From: Derxia gummosa DSM 723 | GTDB lineage: Bacteria > Pseudomonadota > Gammaproteobacteria > Burkholderiales > Burkholderiaceae_E | DNA: 64,000 bases | Direction: 5' to 3' | Assembly (NCBI RefSeq): GCF_000482785.1 | Contig: NZ_AXWS01000008.1 | Coordinates: forward strand, 930,001 to 994,000 | Shown here: in pieces, positions 41,736 to 50,992 of the stretch | Layout of the letters: every line of letters begins with the position of its first letter | Numbering within the stretch: the first letter of the stretch is position 1 | Position numbers and translations under genes: made by a program | Notes under the pieces: model-generated | The model's input: only the letters and a program-made list of their open reading frames with translations | What the model was told of the DNA's origin: nothing | The model's database searches: none

Positions 41736-43052
41736 ATGAAGCGTGGCTTCTACACCATCATGGCGGCGCAGTTCTGCAGTTCGCTGGCCGACAACGCCCT
41801 GCTCATCGCAGCCATCGCGCTCCTGCGCGAGGCCGAGTCGCCGGACTGGATGACCCCGCTGCTCAAGTTCTGCTTCGTCCTCAGCTATGTGCTGCTCGCC
41901 GCCTTCGTCGGCGCGTTCGCCGATTCGCGCCCCAAGGGCCGGGTCATGCTGTGGACCAACATGATCAAGATCGCCGGCTGCGCCACGATGTTCTTCGGCG
42001 CGCATCCGCTCGCGGCCTACGCCATCGTGGGCCTGGGCGCGGCGGCCTACTCGCCAGCCAAGTACGGCATCCTCACCGAGTTGCTGCCACCGGAAAAACT
42101 GGTCGCCGCCAATGGCTGGATCGAGGGCACGACGGTCACGTCGATCATCCTCGGCGTGGTGCTCGGCGGCGCGCTGGTGTCGGTCAAGATCTCGACGCTG
42201 CTGCTCGCGCTTGATCTGCCCGGCGTCGATACCGGTATCGACTCGCCGGCCGAGTCGGCCATCTGCGTGGTGGCGCTCATCTATCTGGCGGCGGCCGCGA
42301 TCAACTTCGGTATTCCCGACACCGGAGCGCGCTACCCGCAGCAGCACACGCATCCGCTCAAGCTCATCCGCGAGTTCGCGCATTGCAACCGCGTGCTGTG
42401 GAGCGATCGGCTGGGCCAGATCTCGCTGGCGGTGACGACACTGTTCTGGGCCGCCGGCGCGACGCTGCAATTCATCGTGCTGGCCTGGGCGGAATGGGCG
42501 CTGCAACTCGACCTGTCGCGCGGCGCGATGCTGCAATCGGTCGTGGCCGTGGGCATCGCGCTCGGCGCGGCCTGGGCGGCGGCGCGCGTGCCGCTGCGCA
42601 AGTCGCTATGCGTGCTGCCGGTGGGCATGGCCATGGGCTTCTGCGTGATCGCGCTGTCGATGATCAACCGCGACATCCTGCCGAGCGGTGGCATCACGGT
42701 CGGCGGCGTCACGATCGAATGGGCGATGCTGATTGCCTGCGGCCTGCTCCTGCTGGTGGGCGTGATGGCCGGCTACTTCGTCGTGCCGATGAACGCCCTG
42801 CTCCAGCATCGCGGCCATGTGCTCATGAGCGCCGGCCATTCGATCGCGGTGCAGAACTTCAACGAGAACCTGGGCGTGCTGGTGATGCTGTGCGTGTACG
42901 CCGGCCTCGTGAAGCTGGATCTGCCGGTCACCTTCATCATCACGGCCTTCGGCCTGTTCGTCGCCGCGACGATGCAGACCGTCATCCGCCGCCACAAGCA
43001 GAACCAGCGCGAGCATGACGCGATGGCGCTGATCCCAGACGGGCATCATTGA
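41736..43052 (+). CDS. lplT: Lysophospholipid transporter LplT
   Basis: Major facilitator that flips lysophospholipids to the inner leaflet for reacylation. 438 residues with about 12 hydrophobic segments. The N-terminus MKRGFYTIMAAQFCSSLADNALLIAAIALL and SPAKYGILTELLPPEKLVAANGWIEGTTVTSIILG are characteristic of LplT. The usual partner aas (acyltransferase) is not adjacent. A TATAAC box at 41624-41629 could be a -10 element, but no good -35 matches it. Divergent from alr. Confidence 0.93.
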   Translation: MKRGFYTIMAAQFCSSLADNALLIAAIALLREAESPDWMTPLLKFCFVLSYVLLAAFVGAFADSRPKGRVMLWTNMIKIAGCATMFFGAHPLAAYAIVGLGAAAYSPAKYGILTELLPPEKLVAANGWIEGTTVTSIILGVVLGGALVSVKISTLLLALDLPGVDTGIDSPAESAICVVALIYLAAAAINFGIPDTGARYPQQHTHPLKLIREFAHCNRVLWSDRLGQISLAVTTLFWAAGATLQFIVLAWAEWALQLDLSRGAMLQSVVAVGIALGAAWAAARVPLRKSLCVLPVGMAMGFCVIALSMINRDILPSGGITVGGVTIEWAMLIACGLLLLVGVMAGYFVVPMNALLQHRGHVLMSAGHSIAVQNFNENLGVLVMLCVYAGLVKLDLPVTFIITAFGLFVAATMQTVIRRHKQNQREHDAMALIPDGHH

Positions 43053-43094
43053 GCCCGGGTTAGCGGGCGCCTCAGGCCGGACTGACCGGCAACC

Positions 43095-44216
43095 TCAACC
43101 CGCCGCCGTCCTTGCCGCGTCGAGCACCTCGAGCGCCATGCACAGATCTGCCCAGCTCTTGGACTTCTCGGCCGGGCTGCGCAGCAGATAGGCCGGGTGG
43201 TAGCTCACCACCGCCGGCACGCGCCGCCCGCCGAGGTCGACCGAATGCACATGGCCGCGCAGCCGGCCGACGTTGGCATCGGTCGCCAACATCGCCTGGG
43301 CGGCAAATCGACCGACCAGCAGCACGAGTTCCGGCGCGAGCAGTTCCGCCTGCCGCGAGAGATACATCGAGCAGGCGTGAACCTCCTCGGGCAGCGGATC
43401 GCGGTTGCGCGGCGGACGGCACTTGAGCACGTTGGCGATGTACACGTCGCGCCGGCGGTCGAGCTTGATGGCCGCGAGCATCGCGTCGAGCAGCTTGCCG
43501 GCCTGACCGACGAAGGGCTCGCCGCTCGCATCCTCGTCCGCGCCCGGCGCCTCGCCGATCACGAGCACGCGCGCGCTGCGCGGGCCGACGCCGAACACGA
43601 CGTTCTTGCGCGTCGAGCACAGGCCGCAGGCCTGGCAGCCGCTTGCATGGGCCTGCAGACCTTCCCAGTCGAGCGCGGCGATCTCGCGCCGCCGCCGGGC
43701 GCTGCCGTCCTCGGGCAGATCGACGAGGGGCGCGTCGTCATCGACGCCGGGATAGTCGGCGTCATCGGGGATGTCGTCCCAGAAGGCCGGTGGGCCGCCA
43801 TCGCCGGTAGCCGCGCGGAACGATTCCCGCATCGGCGATTCCAGCGATCTCGCCGCGCCGCCGCTCGACGACGCGCGGGCGTCGTCCGGACGATCGGCCA
43901 CCACGGAAGTCTCATTGCCAGGCCCGTCGTGATGCTCGACCGCGCCGACCGCAGGCATCGGCGAAGGCTGTCGCGCCACCTCGGCTTCCGCTGCTTCCGG
44001 CGTCGCCGTCACCGGCTGCGCGATCGCGGCCGCTTCCGCCGGATTGACCAATGAAGGGAGCGGAACGGCCGTCGCCGCCTCGGCGGCAATGACCGCGTCG
44101 GCGGCGGCGAGCAGCGCGGGCGGACTCGCGACGGCACTCCCGCCGCGCAGCACCCATTGCTCGATTTCCATGGCCGCGAGCAGACGCGCGCGACGTCCCT
44201 GATCGGATGAACTCAC
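43095..44216 (-). CDS. Uracil-DNA glycosylase, iron-sulfur type (family 4)
   Basis: Removes uracil from DNA. 373 residues. Residues ~1-175 are an acidic, Ala/Glu/Asp-rich low-complexity extension. The catalytic domain follows: cluster cysteines in GCQACGLCSTRKNVVFG, water-activating motif GEAPGADEDASGEPFVGQAG, NVLKCRPPRNRDP with another cluster cysteine, and the DNA-binding loop SYHPAYLLRSP. The ATG overlaps the rimI stop (ATGA), completing the chain tsaB-rimI-udg. Long N-terminal extensions are common in betaproteobacterial members. Confidence 0.92.
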   Translation of the reverse strand: MSSSDQGRRARLLAAMEIEQWVLRGGSAVASPPALLAAADAVIAAEAATAVPLPSLVNPAEAAAIAQPVTATPEAAEAEVARQPSPMPAVGAVEHHDGPGNETSVVADRPDDARASSSGGAARSLESPMRESFRAATGDGGPPAFWDDIPDDADYPGVDDDAPLVDLPEDGSARRRREIAALDWEGLQAHASGCQACGLCSTRKNVVFGVGPRSARVLVIGEAPGADEDASGEPFVGQAGKLLDAMLAAIKLDRRRDVYIANVLKCRPPRNRDPLPEEVHACSMYLSRQAELLAPELVLLVGRFAAQAMLATDANVGRLRGHVHSVDLGGRRVPAVVSYHPAYLLRSPAEKSKSWADLCMALEVLDAARTAAG

Positions 44217-44680
44217 CAGCTCAGCCTCATCACGACGGCGTCCTCGCGCCGAAACGCGCCGTTCGGGTAGTAGCCCTTGCGCAACCCGATCTGGATGAAA
44301 CCGCGACGCTCGTACAGCGCGCGGGCGCGCGGATTGGACGGCCGGACCTCGAGGATCATGCAGGTCGCGCCGGCATCACCAGCCAGTTCGATCGTGCGGT
44401 CGAGCAACCAGGCCCCCAGGCCGTGTCGCTGCAACTGCGGGGCGATCGTGATGTTGAGCAGATGCGCCTCGTCAAGGGCGCAGAGCAGCACCGAATAACC
44501 CACGATCTCGCCTTCCAGCATCGCCACGCAGGTGCGATAGCCGTTGCGGATCGAGTCGACGAAATTTCCAGCCGTCCAGGGGAAGGGATAGGCCAGCTTC
44601 TCGATGGCCATGATCGCGGGTATATCGTCCTCGCACATCGCGCGCAGCGACGGTGTGGCGCTCGGTCGATAGGCAGTCAT
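44213..44680 (-). CDS. rimI: Ribosomal-protein S18 alanine N-acetyltransferase RimI
   Basis: GNAT-family N-terminal acetyltransferase. 155 residues. Acetyl-CoA loop IAPQLQRHGLGAWLLD, substrate-side LLNITIA and C-terminal NPRARALYERRGFIQIGLRKGYYP are typical of RimI. The frame opens at 44788, but MTAYRPSATPSLRAMCEDDI at 44680, ten bases after the tsaB stop, gives the normal length. Overlaps the uracil-DNA glycosylase start by four bases. Confidence 0.93.
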   Translation of the reverse strand: MTAYRPSATPSLRAMCEDDIPAIMAIEKLAYPFPWTAGNFVDSIRNGYRTCVAMLEGEIVGYSVLLCALDEAHLLNITIAPQLQRHGLGAWLLDRTIELAGDAGATCMILEVRPSNPRARALYERRGFIQIGLRKGYYPNGAFRREDAVVMRLSW

Positions 44681-44690
44681 CGTCAAACCA

Positions 44691-45407
44691 TCACTGGGCG
44701 GCGGCGCGCTCGGCGAGCGTCTGCGCGACCTTGTTTCGGACATAGACGGGCTGGGCTTGCTCGGCCGGAAAAGCGGCTCCGGAAGCAAGCTTGACGGCGG
44801 CGAGTTCGGCGATCGCCGTCGCGGACACCGACGCCGATGAGCCCATCACAACGCCCTCCGGCCAGACCGCGATCAACCGATGCGCCCCCACCACCAGCAC
44901 ATCGCGCCAGCCGTCGGGCAAGTTCGCGCCGAGGACCTCGATCGCGACGCCAGGCGCCGCGACGAACGGCTCCAGCAGACAGTCGAGACCGCCATCGGGC
45001 CTGCGCGCATAGATAGCCGCATAGATCTCGCCCATCCTGGCATCCATGAGCGTCACGACCCGCGTGCTCGCGGCAGACTGCGCGTCATGCGCCAGGGCTT
45101 CCAGCGTGCCGACCGGCACCACCGGGCAGCCGATCGAAACGGCAAGACCGAGCGCGACCGCTGCTGCAGTGCGGATGCCGGTAAAAGCCCCCGGCCCAGC
45201 GCCATAGGCGATCGCGCCAAGGTGGCCGAGAACCAATCCTGAGACGTCAAGGACTTCGGTGACCAGTCGCAGCAGATGCCGCGAAGCTTCCGGGCCACCC
45301 AGCGCGTGGGCCTCACGCAACCGACCCTGCGCAAGAAGCGCGACATCGGTACTGCTGCCCGAAGTGTCGAGCGCGAGGATCGGCGGGAAAGAGGATTCGT
45401 ATGACAT
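44691..45407 (-). CDS. tsaB: tRNA t6A biosynthesis protein TsaB
   Basis: Partner of TsaD, TsaC and TsaE in making N6-threonylcarbamoyladenosine at tRNA position 37. 238 residues, ASKHA fold: ILALDTSGSSTDVAL near the N-terminus, YGAGPGAFTGIRTAAAVALGLA in the middle, and TLMDARMGEIYAAIYA. Leads tsaB-rimI-udg, a linkage common in proteobacteria. Confidence 0.94.
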   Translation of the reverse strand: MSYESSFPPILALDTSGSSTDVALLAQGRLREAHALGGPEASRHLLRLVTEVLDVSGLVLGHLGAIAYGAGPGAFTGIRTAAAVALGLAVSIGCPVVPVGTLEALAHDAQSAASTRVVTLMDARMGEIYAAIYARRPDGGLDCLLEPFVAAPGVAIEVLGANLPDGWRDVLVVGAHRLIAVWPEGVVMGSSASVSATAIAELAAVKLASGAAFPAEQAQPVYVRNKVAQTLAERAAAQ

Positions 45408-45434
45408 CGGGCCGCGATTGTAGCGACCCGGGAA

Positions 45435-45812
45435 TCAACGCTTGTAGATGACCTGGCCCTGCTCGCGAATGTGGTTGCGCAACGCGGCGCGGTCTTCGCT
45501 GCTGAGCAGGTCGCGACCGGCGGCGGCCTGGCTCGCAGTCACGCCGCGCTCCAGCGACCAGCCGGCCCGATCACCGCCTTCGATGCGATTGCCCGGGATG
45601 CGCGGTGCCAAGCGGGAGCCGTGTTCGAGCGGCGCCGACTGCTCGATCTTCTCGGGCTGACTCCAAGGCCGGGCATCACCCGGCGGCTGTGCCCTCGCGA
45701 CGGCCAGCGGCGCGGCCACCATGGCAAGCGCGGCAAGCACCGCGCAACCGCTTGCAACCGGCTTGTGGTCGCCGTTGCCCTCACCCACCACTTCGTCCTG
45801 CATGCCGCTCAT
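45435..45812 (-). CDS. Small exported protein of unknown function
   Basis: About 125 residues from ATG 45812; an ATG at 45803 is equally possible, and the full open frame reaches 45893. The hydrophobic stretch VLAALAMVAAPLAVARA acts as signal peptide, and the mature protein starts near QPPGDARP. The C-terminal LSSEDRAALRNHIREQGQVIYKR is the only conserved-looking block, a short amphipathic helix ending in basic residues. No enzymatic motif. It lies 27 bases upstream of tsaB on the same strand and could share its promoter. Confidence 0.6.
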   Translation of the reverse strand: MSGMQDEVVGEGNGDHKPVASGCAVLAALAMVAAPLAVARAQPPGDARPWSQPEKIEQSAPLEHGSRLAPRIPGNRIEGGDRAGWSLERGVTASQAAAGRDLLSSEDRAALRNHIREQGQVIYKR

Positions 45813-45998
45813 ATCCACACGAGTTATCGAGTTCCGACCGTCGGGAAGTCTAGCCGAGGCTTCGTGGGCGGCGCCCCGCCCGCCGTCCGGCACCGGTAAG
45901 CTGTGTAACAGCCTGTCAGATCAAGGCGGCATGTGCCTGAACGGCGCAGCTATCTTTGTACGATGGGTCGATCAGACCAAGAAAGGATGGATGGTGTT

Positions 45999-46730
45999 AT
46001 GGCCTTGTCCCAGCGAGTTCTGGTTGTCGATGACGACGAACGGCTGCGCGACCTTCTCCGCCGCTACCTGACCGAGCAAGGCTTCAACGTGTTCGTCGCT
46101 GCCGACGCGACGGCGATGAACAAGCTCTGGATGCGCGAACGCTTCGATCTGCTCGTGCTTGATCTCATGTTGCCCGGCGAGGATGGCCTCGCGATCTGCC
46201 GTCGCCTTCGTGGCGCGGGCGACAAGACGCCGATCATCATGCTCACGGCAAAGGCGGAGGACGTCGATCGCATCATCGGCCTCGAAATGGGCGCCGATGA
46301 CTACCTGCCCAAGCCGTTTAATCCGCGCGAGTTGCTCGCGCGCATCAACGCGGTGCTACGCCGTCGCGGGCCGCCCGAGGTACCGGGTGCCCCGACACAG
46401 GAAGACATCACCGTCACCTTCGGTGACTTCACGCTCAACCTTGCAACGCGCGCGCTCAAGAAGAAGACGGGCGATACCGAGGTGCCGATCGAACTCACCA
46501 CCGGCGAGTTCTCCGTGCTCAAGGTGTTCGCACGCCATCCCAAGATTCCGCTCTCGCGCGAGAAGCTCATGGAACTCGCGCGTGGTCGTGAGTACGAGGT
46601 GTTCGACCGCAGTCTGGACGTGCAGATCTCGCGTCTGCGCAAGATCATCGAACCCGATCCGTCCAAGCCCAAGTACATCCAGACCGTCTGGGGTCTGGGC
46701 TATGTCTTCGTTCCCGAAGGCAAGGAATGA
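45999..46730 (+). CDS. ompR: OmpR-family response regulator
   Basis: DNA-binding regulator paired with the following kinase. About 243 residues. Receiver domain: acidic pocket LVVDDDERLRDLLRRYL, phosphoacceptor Asp in LLVLDLMLPGEDG, Thr in MLTAKAE and Lys in DYLPKPFNPREL. Winged-helix effector: LTTGEFSVLKVFARHPKIPLSREKLMELARGREYEVFDRSLDVQISRLRKIIE, very close to OmpR. The start at 45999 (MALSQRVLVV) is favoured by alignment and an AAGGATGG stretch upstream; ATGs at 45987 and 45963 are alternatives. Confidence 0.93.
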   Translation: MALSQRVLVVDDDERLRDLLRRYLTEQGFNVFVAADATAMNKLWMRERFDLLVLDLMLPGEDGLAICRRLRGAGDKTPIIMLTAKAEDVDRIIGLEMGADDYLPKPFNPRELLARINAVLRRRGPPEVPGAPTQEDITVTFGDFTLNLATRALKKKTGDTEVPIELTTGEFSVLKVFARHPKIPLSREKLMELARGREYEVFDRSLDVQISRLRKIIEPDPSKPKYIQTVWGLGYVFVPEGKE

Positions 46731-46788
46731 TCTGCCCGACGCCGGCGTCCGCCGGCGTGTTCGACTCGCGCATCGGAGCTGATGCATC

Positions 46789-48183
46789 TTGATCCGCACC
46801 GCTCGTGTCCGTTTCCGGGCGCTCATGCCCGGCGGGCTGTTCTGGCGCACCTTCGTGCTCATCGGGCTGCTGCTCACTCTTAGCCTGACGGCCTGGGTGC
46901 TGACGCTGCGCTCGATCGAACTCGAGCCCCGCATCGAGCAACTCGGCCAGCATCTGACCTCCGTAGTCAACATCACCAAGGCAGCGCTGATCCATTCGGC
47001 GCCCAAGCATCGGGGCGCGCTGCTCGCCGACCTGCGCGACAACGAATCGATCCGCATCTATCCGTTCGAACAGGACGACGTGATCGAGCCACTGCCGCAC
47101 GATCCGATCTTCGACGGACTCGAGCGCTACATGGTCGAACGCCTCGGACCCGGCACACGCATCGCGGGCTGGGTGAATGGCGCCCAGGGCTTCTGGGTGA
47201 GCTTCGAGATCGACCAGGACGAGTACTGGGTGGTGCTGGCGCGTGATCGCATAGAACGCTTTCCCGGCGTGCAATGGGCCTTCTGGGCCGCCGTCGCGCT
47301 GGTGCTGTCGCTGGCGGGCGCGGCGGTGATCGTCGGGCTGGTCAACCAGCCGATCGCCCGGCTCACGCGCGCGGTGCGCGAGCTCTCCCATGGTCGTCAG
47401 CCCCGACCACTGGGACGCAGCAATCTGCGCGAGATCCGTGAACTGAACGAGAGCTTCAACCGCATGGTCGACGACCTGCAGCGCATCGAGGCCGACCGCA
47501 CGCTGATCCTGGCAGGCATCTCGCATGATCTGCGTACTCCCCTCGCCCGCCTGACGCTCGAAATCGAGATGGCCCCGCTAAGCGACGACACTCGCGACGC
47601 GATGGCCTCCGACATTACGCAGATGGACAAGATCGTTTCCCAGTTCCTCGACTTCGCGCGGCCACACAAGGCGGGCAGCGCGACGCCCGTGGACCTGTCG
47701 GCCATCCTGCAAAATCAGGCGGAACTGGTGGGGCGCCAAGGGGCAGTGGTCGAGACTCACATCGCGCCGGGCGTAATCGTGCAGGGCCATGAAACGGATC
47801 TGACACGACTCGCAGCCAACCTTGTCGAGAACGCTCGCAAGTACGGACGCAAGGGCGACGAACCGGCGCAGATTGAGGTATGGCTACGCCGCCAAGGCCC
47901 GATGGCGGTGTTCGAGGTGGTGGACAGCGGCCCCGGCGTGCCGGAGGCGGATCTGGAACGCATCAAGCGTCCATTTACGCGTGGTGAGGTGGCCCGCACT
48001 TCGGCATCGGGTGCAGGACTGGGGTTGGCGATCGTCGAGCGCGTGATCCAGCGCATGGGCGGGAGCTGGCGGGTAACGAACCGGCCTCACGGTGGCCTCG
48101 CTATCACGGTCGAACTGCCCATCGGCGACGAGAGTGCCGCGCGCAAGTCCGCACGGCGCAGCGGCGAGAACCAGCCTGCTTGA
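46789..48183 (+). CDS. envZ: EnvZ-like sensor histidine kinase
   Basis: 464 residues. Two membrane helices (~17-38 and ~160-180) flank a periplasmic sensor of ~120 residues. HAMP linker LVNQPIARLTRAVRELSHGRQPRPLG; HisKA H-box LAGISHDLRTPLARLTLE with the phosphorylated His; N box LAANLVENARKYG; G boxes VVDSGPGVPEADL and GAGLGLAIVERV. The start is TTG 46789 with GGAG ten bases upstream; the in-frame ATG at 46825 (MPGGLFWRTF) aligns with EnvZ starts and is a strong alternative. It follows ompR by 58 bases. Confidence 0.93.
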   Translation: MIRTARVRFRALMPGGLFWRTFVLIGLLLTLSLTAWVLTLRSIELEPRIEQLGQHLTSVVNITKAALIHSAPKHRGALLADLRDNESIRIYPFEQDDVIEPLPHDPIFDGLERYMVERLGPGTRIAGWVNGAQGFWVSFEIDQDEYWVVLARDRIERFPGVQWAFWAAVALVLSLAGAAVIVGLVNQPIARLTRAVRELSHGRQPRPLGRSNLREIRELNESFNRMVDDLQRIEADRTLILAGISHDLRTPLARLTLEIEMAPLSDDTRDAMASDITQMDKIVSQFLDFARPHKAGSATPVDLSAILQNQAELVGRQGAVVETHIAPGVIVQGHETDLTRLAANLVENARKYGRKGDEPAQIEVWLRRQGPMAVFEVVDSGPGVPEADLERIKRPFTRGEVARTSASGAGLGLAIVERVIQRMGGSWRVTNRPHGGLAITVELPIGDESAARKSARRSGENQPA

Positions 48184-48218
48184 TGACGCTTCGCCCTATG
48201 AACAGTTTTTGCAAAATC

Positions 48219-48250
48219 AATTAGACAACTGATTTTGATAGCTTAGTATT
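48219..48250 (+). promoter_or_regulatory. Candidate ahpC promoter with OxyR-like site
   Basis: In an unusually AT-rich stretch, TTAGAC (48221-48226) and TAGTAT (48244-48249) are 17 bp apart, a plausible sigma-70 -35/-10 pair. Overlapping them, ATTAG, CTGAT, GATAG and AGTAT blocks recur at 7-9 base steps, resembling the four ATAG/CTAT contacts of OxyR. Peroxide control of ahpC by OxyR is well established in proteobacteria; the site itself is inferred. Confidence 0.45.
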
Positions 48251-48346
48251 CGCACATCGCGTGCGGCGGATCACAAGGGCGCCGCGACGCAGCCCGGCGT
48301 GGCCGGCCGGCCCGCTACTTCCCACACAATCTCAGGAGAGAGCCTC

Positions 48347-48895
48347 ATGAAGACCATCGGCGACAAGCTCGAAGCGTTCAAGGTGACCGGCGTCAAGCCC
48401 GGCTTCAACCATCACGAAGAAAACGGCGTCTCGGCTTTCGAAGAGATCACCGAAGCCAGCTTCGCCGGCAAGTGGAAGATCATCTACTTCTACCCGAAGG
48501 ACTTCACCTTCGTCTGCCCGACCGAAATCGTCGGCTTCAACAAGCTGGCCAAGGACTTCGAAGACCGTGACGCCGTCCTGCTCGGTGGCTCGACCGACAA
48601 CGAGTTCTGCAAGCTGGCCTGGCGCCGTGAGCACAAGGACCTCGACAAGCTCGGCCACTGGCAATTCGCCGACGTGACCGGCTCGCTCGTCGACCAGCTC
48701 GGCGTGCGCGAAAAGTCGGCCGGCGTCGCCCTGCGCGCCACCTTCATCGTCGATCCGGACAACACGATCCAGCACGTCTCGGTCAACAGCCTGAACGTCG
48801 GCCGCTCGCCGGAAGAAATCCTGCGTCTGCTCGACGGCCTGCAAACCGACGAGCTCTGCCCCTGCAACCGCGGCGTCGGTGGCGCCACGCTGTAA
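48347..48895 (+). CDS. ahpC: Alkyl hydroperoxide reductase AhpC (2-Cys peroxiredoxin)
   Basis: Reduces hydrogen peroxide, organic peroxides and peroxynitrite. 182 residues. Peroxidatic cysteine in DFTFVCPTEI and resolving cysteine near the C-terminus in DELCPCNRG. CAGGAGAG precedes ATG 48347. AhpD downstream rather than AhpF suggests that AhpD recycles it, as in mycobacteria. A terminator separates ahpC from ahpD, which would lower ahpD expression relative to ahpC. Confidence 0.96.
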   Translation: MKTIGDKLEAFKVTGVKPGFNHHEENGVSAFEEITEASFAGKWKIIYFYPKDFTFVCPTEIVGFNKLAKDFEDRDAVLLGGSTDNEFCKLAWRREHKDLDKLGHWQFADVTGSLVDQLGVREKSAGVALRATFIVDPDNTIQHVSVNSLNVGRSPEEILRLLDGLQTDELCPCNRGVGGATL

Positions 48896-48945
48896 TCGCG
48901 GCTTCATGGCCAATGCGCGGATGGCCATGCTGTCATCCGCCGATC

Positions 48946-48967
48946 AGCCCGCTCCGGCGGGCTTTTT
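48946..48967 (+). terminator. Intrinsic terminator between ahpC and ahpD
   Basis: AGCCCGC and GCGGGCT form a 7-bp stem with a TCCG loop followed by a T-run. It probably acts as a partial terminator setting the ahpC:ahpD ratio, since ahpD follows 25 bases later without an obvious promoter of its own. Confidence 0.85.
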
Positions 48968-48992
48968 CACCCGTGCCCGATAGGAGAAAACA

Positions 48993-49517
48993 ATGGAATT
49001 TCTGACTTCGATCAAGGAAGCGATCCCCGATTACGCGAAGGACATCCGCCTGAATCTGGACGGCGTGATCGCACGTTCGTCGCTCGCACCCGAACAGGCC
49101 ATCGGCGCTGCGCTCGCGGCGGCCTTTGCCGCGAAGAGCAAGTTCATCACCGATGCGATCCGCAATTCGGGCGCCCTGCCCGAGGCCGAGCTGAACGGCG
49201 CACTGACCGCCGCCGCGCTCATGGGCATGAACAACGCCTATTACCCCTTCGCCGAATACACCGGCGACAAGGAACTGCAAGGCTCGCCGGCCCAACTGCG
49301 CATGAATGCGTATGCGTCGAACGGCGGCACGACCAAGGTGAATTTCGAGCTGTTCGCGCTCGCTGCCTCGGTGGTCGGCAAGTGCCATTTCTGCATCAAG
49401 AGCCACTACGACCTGCTGCGGCAGCACGGCCTGACGATGCAGCAGCTCAAGGACGTGGGCCGCATCGCGGCGGTGGTGAATGCCGCCGCCCAGGTGCTGG
49501 CCGCCGAAGGTCGCTGA
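48993..49517 (+). CDS. ahpD: Alkyl hydroperoxidase AhpD
   Basis: Thiol reductant partner of AhpC. 174 residues. Catalytic CxxC in VGKCHFCIKSHYDLL, with the conserved proton-relay His and Glu of the AhpD fold. MGMNNAYYPFAEY is the AhpD core helix. GGAG lies about six bases before the ATG. Same strand and direction as ahpC. Confidence 0.95.
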   Translation: MEFLTSIKEAIPDYAKDIRLNLDGVIARSSLAPEQAIGAALAAAFAAKSKFITDAIRNSGALPEAELNGALTAAALMGMNNAYYPFAEYTGDKELQGSPAQLRMNAYASNGGTTKVNFELFALAASVVGKCHFCIKSHYDLLRQHGLTMQQLKDVGRIAAVVNAAAQVLAAEGR

Positions 49518-49523
49518 TCGACG

Positions 49524-49543
49524 CGGGAGCCGCTCGGCTCCCG
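49524..49543. terminator. Hairpin between convergent ahpD and tilS
   Basis: CGGGAGCCG and CGGCTCCCG pair with only CT between, effectively an 8-bp stem with a tetraloop. It ends directly at the tilS stop and lies seven bases past the ahpD stop, the position of a bidirectional terminator, although no T-tract is present on either side. Confidence 0.5.
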
Positions 49544-50992
49544 TCAGTCCGCCGCCCAGCGGATCTGCCAGACATCGTCCCCCCCGGCGATGCAGCGGTG
49601 CTCGGTGCCTATGCCCGGGACATGCAGCAGCCGATCGCCGAGCCACAGCAAGGGCGCACGTCGCCGAAGGGCCGGTGGCAATCCGAGCGACTGATACCAG
49701 TGCTTCAGCGAGCGCAGCGGTCGTCGCGGATCCATACCCAGCTGCTCGCCACCCTTGCGGGCGCGCGCCACGAGCGGTAATGAGCGCAGCAAGGCACCCG
49801 GAACGCCCAGGCTGGAGCAACGTTCAAAGCAAAAGCCGCCTGGCCAGCCAGTCGGTGACCAGTGCGCCTGCCCGTCCCATGCCAGCGTGTCCGCACTCGT
49901 GGATGCGGTGGACGGGCGCAGGCAATCAAGGCCACCCCGATGGCGCGACCACTGCCAGCCTTGCCAGCGCACATCGGGATCGGCATCTGGCGTGGCCAGG
50001 TTCATCTGCCGCCATGCCTGCACGAGCCAGGCTTCGGGCGGCGGTTCGACGCCAGAGCCTCGCCCCCAGAGTTGCAGCACCGAAGCCCGCCGGAAATCAT
50101 CCAGCGCGGCCAGCCGCGCGAGATCGAGGGTCGGGCCGCGAAGTGCCTTGGCAAACTCCGGAAAACACAGTGCCGTCTGTCGGTTGGCCCGACAGGCAGC
50201 CAGATCGGATTGCGCCTGTGCCAGCAGCGAATCCGCCGCCGATGCGAGCAATCTGGTGCTGCGGCCTATCGTGCCGAGTGCCTGGGGTGCGATGTCGAGC
50301 AGCGGCGCGAGCACGCGATGCCTCAGGGCGTTGCGCAGATAGTCGTCGCTGGCATTGCTCGGGTCGTCGATCGGCTCCAGGCCGTAGTGCGCGAGATAGG
50401 CGGCGATTTCGGCTGGCTGGGAGTTGAGCATCGGACGCCACCGCACCAGCTCGCTACCGTCGACACGCCAGTCGCGCATCGCCGCCAGACCGCCCGGGCC
50501 GGCCCCGCGCAGCAGGCGCATCAGCAGGGTTTCCGCCTGATCGAGCGCGTGATGCCCAAGCGCGAGCACACCAACGCCCCGGACTGCGCACATCTCGGCG
50601 AGCGCTGCATAGCGGGCCGAGCGAGCAGCCGCCTCGACGCCCAGCTCCCTGACCGCCGTGACGTCCACTCGCCGCGCATCGGCAGCGACACCAAGCTGCG
50701 CCGCAGCCTCACCCACCTGCCAGGCCCAGTCGGCCGACGCCGGCTGCAAGCCGTGATCAACATGCAGGCAGACCAGCCGGAAGCCGAGCCGAGCCGACTG
50801 CCGCGCAAGTACATGGAGCAGCGCCGTCGAGTCCTTGCCGCCCGAACAGGCCACGGCAACGCCGCGCTCCCGCAAATGAAAAAGCCGTCGCTCGCACTCG
50901 GCAGCAACGGCTTGCTCGAACGGCGTGCCGATGATGGGCGTCTGAGCCGCCCCGACCGGCTCAGACGCCGCCGGTTTCCTTGAACTTGCCAT
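49544..50992 (-). CDS. tilS: tRNA(Ile)-lysidine synthase TilS
   Basis: Converts the wobble C34 of tRNA-Ile(CAU) to lysidine, an essential modification. About 482 residues. PP-loop [18 protein letters not shown], then [12 protein letters not shown], and [27 protein letters not shown], the TilS-specific loop. The C-terminal TilS domain is present ([32 protein letters not shown]). ATG 50992 lies inside the last codons of accA, overlapping it by 32 bases, so translational coupling is likely. Confidence 0.94.
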   Translation of the reverse strand: MASSRKPAASEPVGAAQTPIIGTPFEQAVAAECERRLFHLRERGVAVACSGGKDSTALLHVLARQSARLGFRLVCLHVDHGLQPASADWAWQVGEAAAQLGVAADARRVDVTAVRELGVEAAARSARYAALAEMCAVRGVGVLALGHHALDQAETLLMRLLRGAGPGGLAAMRDWRVDGSELVRWRPMLNSQPAEIAAYLAHYGLEPIDDPSNASDDYLRNALRHRVLAPLLDIAPQALGTIGRSTRLLASAADSLLAQAQSDLAACRANRQTALCFPEFAKALRGPTLDLARLAALDDFRRASVLQLWGRGSGVEPPPEAWLVQAWRQMNLATPDADPDVRWQGWQWSRHRGGLDCLRPSTASTSADTLAWDGQAHWSPTGWPGGFCFERCSSLGVPGALLRSLPLVARARKGGEQLGMDPRRPLRSLKHWYQSLGLPPALRRRAPLLWLGDRLLHVPGIGTEHRCIAGGDDVWQIRWAAD

